Below, one piece after another: positions 1-3,782 of a stretch of DNA of 6,946 nt. Location: contig QAKE01000070.1 of the NCBI GenBank assembly GCA_003343995.1, positions 1 to 6,946 of the forward strand, given 5' to 3'. This DNA comes from Bacillota bacterium. Its GTDB lineage: Bacteria > Bacillota > Clostridia > Christensenellales > Borkfalkiaceae. The translations under genes were made by a program, and so were the position numbers. The notes under the pieces were generated by a model. That model did no database searches. It was not told the origin of the DNA and was given only the letters and a program-made list of their open reading frames with translations. Within the stretch, counting starts at the first letter, position 1; each line of letters starts with the position of its first letter.

Positions 1-558
1 CAGAATTGTATTTACATTCCGAACATACTCTCCATCGTCGTTATCGCCGCGATTTTTTCGGCGATACTCAATCCGACTTACGGCGTAATGAAAGCCATTG
101 CGAATTTGTTCAATGCCTCTTATACCGGCTGGCTGGGCAATACGAAAGCCGTAATGTGGTGCATCGCGTTCGCGATGATCTGGCAGGCGGTGGGCTATTA
201 TATGGTCATGTATATCGCGGGAATGGACAGCGTTCCCGACCACTTATACGAGGCCGCCGATCTGGAAGGCTGCGGCAAAATGCGGCAGTTCTTCGTCATC
301 ACCGTGCCGATGACGTGGGAAGTCATCCGCACCACGCTGACGTTTTTTATCATCAGCACCATCAACATGAGCTTTTTGTTCGTCGACTCCATGACGCAGG
401 GCGAGGCAAACTCCCACGTGCTGCTTACCTTCATGTATAAATTCTTTAACGATCAGTACGGGTATGCCATGGCGATCGGCACGGTCATTTTCGTGCTCGC
501 TTACACGCTTTCGCTCATCATTCAGCGGCTGACGCGGCGGGAAATCATCGAGTATTAA
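1..558 (+). CDS. Sugar ABC transporter permease, MalF/UgpA type (3' part only)
   Basis: The frame is open from the first base of the window, so this is the C-terminal 185 residues of a gene that begins upstream. It is an inner-membrane permease subunit of a carbohydrate ABC importer (binding-protein-dependent transport, MalF/UgpA-like family). The key evidence is the cytoplasmic EAA loop at fragment residues 83-104 (YEAADLEGCGKM...TVPM), which docks onto the ATPase. Hydrophobic segments lie around residues 5-23, 51-72, 112-128 and 157-174, and the end (QRLTRREIIEY) is a typical short cytoplasmic tail. The EAA loop has E where D is usual in the EAAxxDGA consensus. It is followed 11 nt later by a second permease of the same family, so the two form the usual heterodimer in one operon. 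The binding protein is presumably upstream. The sugar cannot be told from permease sequence. Confidence 0.93.
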   Translation, partial: QNCIYIPNILSIVVIAAIFSAILNPTYGVMKAIANLFNASYTGWLGNTKAVMWCIAFAMIWQAVGYYMVMYIAGMDSVPDHLYEAADLEGCGKMRQFFVITVPMTWEVIRTTLTFFIISTINMSFLFVDSMTQGEANSHVLLTFMYKFFNDQYGYAMAIGTVIFVLAYTLSLIIQRLTRREIIEY

Positions 559-569
559 GGGGGCGGATC

Positions 570-1463
570 ATGAGAGAAAATATAAATTACAATAAAACGG
601 TATGGAGCAACGCCGGAAGAATCGCCGGCGCAACGCTGAAATATTTTTTGCTGGCGTTATTCGCAATTCTCATCATTCTGCCGCTTTTATGGGTGTTGAT
701 GTCCGCGTTCAAAACGACGTCGGAAATCATGTCGTCGCCCTTCGCGTTCCCCAAGCAGCTCGCCTTTGAAAACTTTGTGAACGCGTGGCAGAAAGCGAGC
801 ATGGGCTCGTATTTTCTGAATTCCATTCTGATCACGGCGGGCGGACTGGTCTTGCTGCTCGTTCTGTCCGTGCCGTGCGCGTACACCCTTTCCCGTTTCA
901 AATTCAAGGGCGTTAAAGCGCTGCGCATAATATTTATGTCCGGACTGTTCATCAATATCAACTACATCGTTTTGCCGTTGTTTTTGATGCTCTTCGGGTT
1001 CGGCCGCGCGATCGGCGTAGGTACGGCGATCACCAACAACTATTTCACCGTTATGCTGTTATACGCGACAACTTCGCTGTCGTTCAGCATCTATTTGATG
1101 AGCAGTTATTTCACGTCGCTTTCGGCAAGCTACGAAGAGGCGGCGAAAATAGACGGCTGCGGTTACTTCAAATCGTTTTTATACGTTTGCGCGCCGCTCG
1201 CCATGCCGAGCATCGTCACGGTGATTTTGTTCAACTTTCTGTCGTTCTGGAACGAATACATTCTGGCGCAGACCTTCCTCGATTCCGCGAAATACACGCT
1301 CCCCGTGGGGCTGTTGAAAATCATGCGGGAATCGAGAGTTTCCAATGACTTGGGCAGAATGTACGCGGGGCTTTTAATCGTAATCGTACCCGTTCTCATC
1401 GTTTACGGCTTCGTGCAGGGGCAGTTGACGAAAGGCGTTACCGTCGGCGGCATCAAAGGCTAA
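570..1463 (+). CDS. Sugar ABC transporter permease, MalG/UgpE type
   Basis: This is a complete 297-aa inner-membrane permease, the usual length for MalG/UgpE-like proteins, and partner of the permease just upstream. The start at ATG 570 is supported by a GGGGGCGG ribosome binding site 5-8 nt upstream and by an 11-nt gap from the preceding stop. A first membrane segment at about residues 24-45 is followed by the characteristic FKTTSEI loop. Further segments lie at about 84-105, 117-142, 158-180, 212-230 and 265-284. The EAA loop is at residues 189-213 (EEAAKIDGCGYF...PLAMP), where it would contact the ATPase. No ATPase gene lies here; in many Firmicutes a shared MsmK-type ATPase encoded elsewhere serves such operons, which is an inference for this case. 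A strong hairpin 20 nt downstream ends the operon. The substrate is unknown. Confidence 0.95.
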   Translation: MRENINYNKTVWSNAGRIAGATLKYFLLALFAILIILPLLWVLMSAFKTTSEIMSSPFAFPKQLAFENFVNAWQKASMGSYFLNSILITAGGLVLLLVLSVPCAYTLSRFKFKGVKALRIIFMSGLFININYIVLPLFLMLFGFGRAIGVGTAITNNYFTVMLLYATTSLSFSIYLMSSYFTSLSASYEEAAKIDGCGYFKSFLYVCAPLAMPSIVTVILFNFLSFWNEYILAQTFLDSAKYTLPVGLLKIMRESRVSNDLGRMYAGLLIVIVPVLIVYGFVQGQLTKGVTVGGIKG

Positions 1464-1482
1464 AACCGCCGTATTATTCAGA

Positions 1483-1516
1483 AAACAAGGCGAAAACATG
1501 CGTTTTCGCCTTGTTT
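1483..1516 (+). terminator. Intrinsic terminator of the permease operon
   Basis: A perfect 15-bp inverted repeat (AAACAAGGCGAAAAC, loop ATGC, GTTTTCGCCTTGTTT) lies 20 nt after the second permease stop. The right arm ends in TTGTTT followed by CTTTG, giving a moderately U-rich tail. Its position makes it the end of the sugar-transport operon. Confidence 0.85.
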
Positions 1517-1558
1517 CTTTGTACATAACTTGCACGGCGAAAGCGCATAATATTCTAT

Positions 1559-2392
1559 ATGAGAAAGTTGACGAAAAAAATAGCCGTGCTTACCATGGCG
1601 CTGTGCGCCTTTGCCGCGACCTTCGGCGCGCGGGCTTTCGGCGTTTCGGCGGAGGAGGAGCAAACGCCGCTTGTGGTGCTGATGTATCATCAGCTGTTAC
1701 ATTCGAGAAAGTCGGATTACATCGTTTCTCCCGAGCGTTTTGAACGCGATTTGATTTTACTTAAAGAAAAGGGGTACGCATGCGTGACGACGCGGCAAAT
1801 CGTCGATTACGTGCTCTATGAAGGGGATTTGCCGGAAAAACCCGTGCTGATCACGTTTGACGACGGGCATTATAACAATCTGTATTACGGCGCGAAAATT
1901 TTGAAAGAACAGGGCTTTACGGCGCTCGTTTCCGTAATCGGCAGGTTTTGCGAAAACGCGACTAATCTGGGAACGGGCGGCAACCCGAATTATTCCTATT
2001 TAACGTGGGACGAGGTAAAGCTGATGGCGGAATCGGAATTATTTGAAATCGGCAGTCATACCTACGACATGCATAATTATCAGCCGCGGTTCGGGGTAAA
2101 GCAAAAGGCGGGGGAAAGCGACGCCGAGTATGTAAAAGCGTTGAAAAACGACATCGGAAAGCTGCGGGATAAACTCGATGAAAAGTGCGGCGTGCAATGC
2201 AGCGCGTTCGCCTATCCCTTCGGCGCGTACAACGAACTGACGAAAAAAATCTTTGCGGAGGAGGGCTTTGAACTGATGCTTACGTGCAATGAAGGCGTAA
2301 GCGCGCTGAAACGCGGCGAACGCGCGTGCTTGTATCGGATTAAGCGGTACAATCGCTCGCCGTCTTTCGACTTGGCGAGAATTTTGCAATAA
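1559..2392 (+). CDS. Secreted polysaccharide deacetylase (NodB fold, carbohydrate esterase family 4)
   Basis: This is a 277-aa exported enzyme predicted to remove N-acetyl (or O-acetyl) groups from a cell-wall or extracellular polysaccharide. Residues 1-31 form a signal peptide (basic RKLTKK, hydrophobic core, likely cleavage after GVSA) with no lipobox cysteine. NodB motifs are in order: TFDDG at 99-103 (D101 candidate base, D102 metal), SHTYDMH at 166-172 (H167 and H172 metal) and AYPFGAYN at 218-225. The early LMYHQLL (41-47) also fits the family. The two histidines are five residues apart, as in PgaB/IcaB poly-N-acetylglucosamine deacetylases, rather than four as in peptidoglycan deacetylases such as PgdA (recalled from the literature). 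The substrate is therefore uncertain. ATG 1559 is chosen because it gives the full signal peptide, but no Shine-Dalgarno is visible. It is separated from the permease operon by a terminator, so it is probably expressed independently. Confidence 0.93.
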   Translation: MRKLTKKIAVLTMALCAFAATFGARAFGVSAEEEQTPLVVLMYHQLLHSRKSDYIVSPERFERDLILLKEKGYACVTTRQIVDYVLYEGDLPEKPVLITFDDGHYNNLYYGAKILKEQGFTALVSVIGRFCENATNLGTGGNPNYSYLTWDEVKLMAESELFEIGSHTYDMHNYQPRFGVKQKAGESDAEYVKALKNDIGKLRDKLDEKCGVQCSAFAYPFGAYNELTKKIFAEEGFELMLTCNEGVSALKRGERACLYRIKRYNRSPSFDLARILQ

Positions 2393-2416
2393 AAAAAGGA
2401 CGGAAGTATCCGTCCT
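2391..2416 (-). terminator. Intrinsic terminator for the minus-strand 127-aa gene
   Basis: A perfect 8-bp stem (AGGACGGA/TCCGTCCT, loop 2405-2408) is followed, when read on the minus strand, by seven U residues (the A-run 2391-2397, its last base shared with the stem). On the plus strand no T-run follows, so the element is directional. It overlaps the last two bases of the deacetylase stop codon, so the two convergent genes are packed tightly. Confidence 0.8.
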
Positions 2417-2440
2417 CGCGAAAGCGAAAAACACGGGCGA

Positions 2441-2824
2441 TCAGCCGTCTTGTTCGAGTTGCGCCGCGTCGTTTCTATCGGGATTGCTCAAAGCGGCGTA
2501 TAACAAAGCCAAATCCGCGTTCGTCGTTTCAAAAAGATTCAGATATTGCTTTGCCAAAAGCCGAAGATATGCCTTTCTGTAATTCAGCAGCGTTTTGGTA
2601 TCCAAATGCATTTCGCGCGAAAGCGCTTTCACTTTTTTGTACTTGTAAAAATTTTGAAGATAGATGGCGGAAATGACGCTATTGTGGTCGGTATCGTATA
2701 AATAATCTTCGTCGGAAAAGTGATTTTGCACGTAAGCGAAGGCGGAAGAAAGATTTTCGTCTTTTGAACTGTGCAATATGTCGGTAATCAGCATTTCCAA
2801 CGTTTTAATCTGAAGTTTGCGCAT
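2441..2824 (-). CDS. Unrecognised 127-aa protein, possible helix-turn-helix regulator
   Basis: I do not recognise the family. The protein is soluble, with no signal peptide or membrane segment, and appears mostly helical and charged. Residues about 64-91 (KVKALSREMHL...KTLLNYRKAYLR) read like a helix-turn-helix: a short helix, a turn around HLDT, and a basic recognition-like helix. This is pattern reading, not a family match. The gene is complete, with its own intrinsic terminator 25 nt past the stop. It is divergent from the 66-aa gene at 2933 across a 108-bp region containing a perfect dyad, which is the usual layout of a regulator next to its target. ATG 2824 has no Shine-Dalgarno; a TAAAAT hexamer ends 7 nt before the start, so the mRNA could be leaderless. 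Other reading: a small phage- or conjugation-derived protein. Confidence 0.75.
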   Translation of the reverse strand: MRKLQIKTLEMLITDILHSSKDENLSSAFAYVQNHFSDEDYLYDTDHNSVISAIYLQNFYKYKKVKALSREMHLDTKTLLNYRKAYLRLLAKQYLNLFETTNADLALLYAALSNPDRNDAAQLEQDG

Positions 2825-2855
2825 ATGTATATTTTAACATTTTGAATAAAATAAT

Positions 2856-2876
2856 AAATTCCTTTTTTTGGAATTT
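2856..2876. repeat. AT-rich dyad in the divergent intergenic region
   Basis: AAATTCC and GGAATTT form a perfect 7-bp inverted repeat around a loop of seven T, and the right arm runs on into T-rich sequence to 2880. It could be a weak plus-strand terminator or a second protein-binding site between the divergent genes. The AT-rich stem makes either role uncertain. Confidence 0.45.
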
Positions 2877-2878
2877 TT

Positions 2879-2900
2879 TTGTAATGGAAATGTATTACAA
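2879..2900. promoter_or_regulatory. Operator-like perfect dyad TTGTAAT-N8-ATTACAA
   Basis: Seven-base arms at 2879-2885 and 2894-2900 are exact reverse complements around an 8-bp spacer. The site covers the -35 hexamer and most of the -35/-10 spacer of the 66-aa gene promoter, where a bound dimeric repressor would block RNA polymerase. The arm-centre spacing (15 bp) suits a dimer on one DNA face less exactly than 10-11 bp would. The cognate regulator is unknown; the divergent 127-aa protein is the nearest candidate. Confidence 0.6.
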
Positions 2901-2908
2901 TATATAAT
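2879..2908 (+). promoter_or_regulatory. Sigma-A promoter of the 66-aa gene
   Basis: A -35 TTGTAA (2879-2884) and a perfect -10 TATAAT (2903-2908) are separated by 18 bp. Transcription would start near 2915, giving a leader of about 18 nt with the ribosome binding site AAGGATGG (2921-2928) before ATG 2933. Confidence 0.75.
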
Positions 2909-2932
2909 ACGCGTAAGTAAAAGGATGGTATA

Positions 2933-3133
2933 ATGAAAACGGCGAAAGAAATCTTACTGAATATGAAGGAAGTGTTGGAATACTATTTGGAAGAGCTGAA
3001 CGGAATGGAGGACAACCAATTCGCGTACGGCGAAAAAACTGCGTATGTCGAGTGTCTGGAAATGATACAAGACGGGGATAAAGAAAATATTTTCGGATTA
3101 GACTATAACATTGAAAAGCGTTATCCGATTTAA
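2933..3133 (+). CDS. Small conserved-looking acidic protein, 66 aa, function unknown
   Basis: This is a complete small gene with a clear ribosome binding site (AAGGATGG, 2921-2928), its own promoter and its own terminator, so it is very likely expressed. The product is acidic and mainly helical. Its amphipathic N-terminal half (KEILLNMKEVLEYYLEELN) is followed by GEKTAYVECLEMIQ at about residues 34-47 and a C-terminal GLDYNIEKRYPI. I recall similar short proteins with the GEKTAYVECLE...GLDxxIExxYP pattern in Clostridia annotated only as hypothetical, but cannot confirm this here. There is no signal peptide, membrane segment or metal-binding cluster (one cysteine only). The dyad over its promoter suggests controlled expression. 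It might be a small partner or adaptor protein; no function is assigned. Confidence 0.85.
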   Translation: MKTAKEILLNMKEVLEYYLEELNGMEDNQFAYGEKTAYVECLEMIQDGDKENIFGLDYNIEKRYPI

Positions 3134-3152
3134 ATAAATATTTTTTGGGAGT

Positions 3153-3178
3153 AAAAGGTCGGCGTTGCCGACCTTTTT
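3153..3178 (+). terminator. Intrinsic terminator after the 66-aa gene
   Basis: The perfect 11-bp stem AAAAGGTCGGC/GCCGACCTTTT closes a GTT loop, with a run of five T (3174-3178) at its 3' side. It begins 20 nt after the stop codon. Confidence 0.9.
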
Positions 3179-3183
3179 GCATG

Positions 3184-3222
3184 AAGTCGCCCCTTGCCGG
3201 ATTCGGCAAGGGGCGGCTTTTT
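3184..3222 (+). terminator. Second, tandem intrinsic terminator
   Basis: Arms 3184-3199 and 3204-3219 form a 16-bp stem with a single G-U pair (T3187/G3216) and a GATT loop. The GC-rich core (GCCCCTTGCCG) is followed by TTTTT ending at 3222. It stands only 5 nt after the previous terminator, so read-through towards the downstream leader region is strongly insulated. Confidence 0.9.
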
Positions 3223-3273
3223 GTTGCGCTTGTTTAAAAATGGCGAAAAACAAACATGACTTGCTTTTTTAGA

Positions 3274-3282
3274 TGTTATAAT
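3274..3282 (+). promoter_or_regulatory. Possible weaker upstream extended -10 promoter
   Basis: TGT directly before TATAAT makes an extended -10 element. No good -35 hexamer lies at 16-18 bp. It resembles the strong promoter about 58 bp downstream (an ACTTG box, a T-rich stretch, TGn, TATAAT and a nearby TATAG), so it may be a diverged duplicate. Confidence 0.4.
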
Positions 3283-3311
3283 ATAGCAAATTTTTGTTAC
3301 TTTTTTGGATA

Positions 3312-3340
3312 TTGACAACTTGTTATTTCGGTGCTATAAT
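3312..3340 (+). promoter_or_regulatory. Perfect-consensus sigma-A promoter for the 52-aa/834-aa operon
   Basis: The -35 TTGACA (3312-3317) and -10 TATAAT (3335-3340) match consensus exactly at the ideal 17-bp spacing, with an extended -10 TGC at 3332-3334. Initiation is expected near 3347, about 277 nt before the first start codon at 3624. It is the strongest promoter in the window. Confidence 0.93.
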
Positions 3341-3361
3341 TTATATAGAAATTAAAAAAGT

Positions 3362-3376
3362 TCACAAATTTTGTGA
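3362..3376. repeat. Dyad TCACAAA-T-TTTGTGA just after the transcription start
   Basis: This perfect 7-bp inverted repeat with a 1-nt centre sits at about +16 to +30 of the strong promoter and is followed by seven T (3377-3383). It could be a roadblock operator, or a very short terminator-like hairpin when transcribed. Confidence 0.5.
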
Positions 3377-3454
3377 TTTTTTTCAAAGTTAGCGCGAATT
3401 TATGCCCGAAAAGAGCGATATTGCGCGTAAAAACGCTAGTGTATAAATATTCAT

Positions 3455-3476
3455 AAAAAAAGGACGTCCTTTTTTT
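3455..3476. terminator. Perfect 22-bp palindrome, terminator-like (A7-GGACGTCC-T7)
   Basis: Seven A, GGACGTCC and seven T form an uninterrupted palindrome. As RNA it folds into a 9-bp stem with an ACGU loop ending in a U-run, working equally on either strand. It lies inside the leader, upstream of the genes, so it may attenuate transcription or end a short leader RNA. Confidence 0.6.
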
Positions 3477-3498
3477 AGCGGATTGAAAATCCGCTAAA
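3474..3498 (+). promoter_or_regulatory. Leader hairpin overlapping the palindrome
   Basis: TTTAGCGGATT and AATCCGCTAAA form a perfect 11-bp stem around a GAA loop. Its first three bases are the last three T of the upstream palindrome, so the two full-length stems compete for these bases. Confidence 0.6.
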
Positions 3499-3607
3499 TT
3501 GCATTATCGGCTGAAAATAAATCGGTACGATAGGAAGATTTTTTTTACGGTTATTCAACAAAACGAAGAATATTTAGCGGCAATGTCCGTTTAAATATAA
3601 AATTATC

Positions 3608-3615
3608 AGGAGGAG
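3608..3615 (+). promoter_or_regulatory. Strong ribosome binding site AGGAGGAG for the 52-aa ORF
   Basis: AGGAGG (3608-3613) matches the anti-Shine-Dalgarno exactly. It lies 10 nt before ATG 3624 (8 nt if GGAGGAG is used). No other start codon is served by it, so it decides in favour of the small ORF. Confidence 0.9.
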
Positions 3616-3623
3616 ATCGGTAA

Positions 3624-3782
3624 ATGAGCAGAAAAACGGCTTATGAAACCCCGCAGGCAGAATTAAACCTTTACTTCGCGGCGGATGTGGTGTTGGCTTC
3701 CGGCTTGGGAGACAACGACGGAGAGAACCCTTGGTCGGAGGATAGTTCCTTTCAGGAAAACGGAGGCGCTTTCAATGGTTAA
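3624..3782 (+). CDS. Hidden 52-aa acidic protein encoded upstream of and overlapping the secreted protein
   Basis: This complete short ORF starts at ATG 3624 behind a full AGGAGG ribosome binding site and ends at TAA 3780-3782, overlapping the next gene by 8 nt (ATGGTTAA). The overlap implies translational coupling. The product starts MSRKTAYETPQAELNLYF, continues AADVVLASGLGD and ends in an acidic, Gly/Asn-rich tail with one Trp (NPWSEDSSFQENGGAFNG). It has nine acidic and only two basic residues, no signal peptide, no cysteine and no membrane segment. I recall many short gut-Firmicutes proteins of the form K-x-YE-x-P...F...DV...S-G with acidic glycine-rich ends, all without a function, and this one fits that look; that is memory, not a search. 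Possible roles include a coupling leader, a small partner of the secreted protein, or a peptide precursor. Confidence 0.82.
   Translation: MSRKTAYETPQAELNLYFAADVVLASGLGDNDGENPWSEDSSFQENGGAFNG

Larger units (their letters stand above)
3347..3623 (+). promoter_or_regulatory. Long structured 5' leader, possible attenuator or small RNA
   Basis: This 277-nt untranslated leader separates the consensus promoter from the 52-aa ORF. In order it holds a TCACAAA/TTTGTGA dyad followed by seven T (3362-3383), and a long-range TAGCG/CGCTA pairing (3390-3394 with 3434-3438). Next come a 22-bp terminator-like palindrome (3455-3476), an 11-bp hairpin (3474-3498) sharing bases with it, and a T8 run (3539-3546). 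Last are an imperfect TTTAGCGG...CCGTTTAAA hairpin (3573-3595) and the ribosome binding site. I do not recognise a known riboswitch class. Premature termination at 3476 would give an RNA of about 130 nt. Confidence 0.5.

Noticed and set aside
1490..1510. Terminator hairpin at 1483-1516 as a mobile-element end or CRISPR repeat
   Set aside because: It occurs once, sits directly after an operon stop codon, and has no flanking duplication or partner repeat.
3362..3384. CRP/FNR or Rex site at the dyad after the promoter
   Set aside because: The arms are TCACA...TGTGA, the reverse orientation of the CRP half-site order, and the overlapping TTGTGA-N6-TCAAAG matches Rex in only one half.
3347..3623. 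A known riboswitch or T-box in the leader
   Set aside because: There is no recognisable T-box sequence, no conserved core of a class I know, and the downstream gene is a secreted structural protein rather than a metabolic gene.
3685..3774. Start of the large secreted protein at ATG 3685, giving a 30-residue longer N-terminus
   Set aside because: The extra residues (MWCWLPAWETTTERT...) would hide the signal peptide inside the chain, have no proper ribosome binding site, and are the shifted-frame reading of the 52-aa ORF. ATG 3775 has GGAGG at 8 nt and starts the signal peptide directly.
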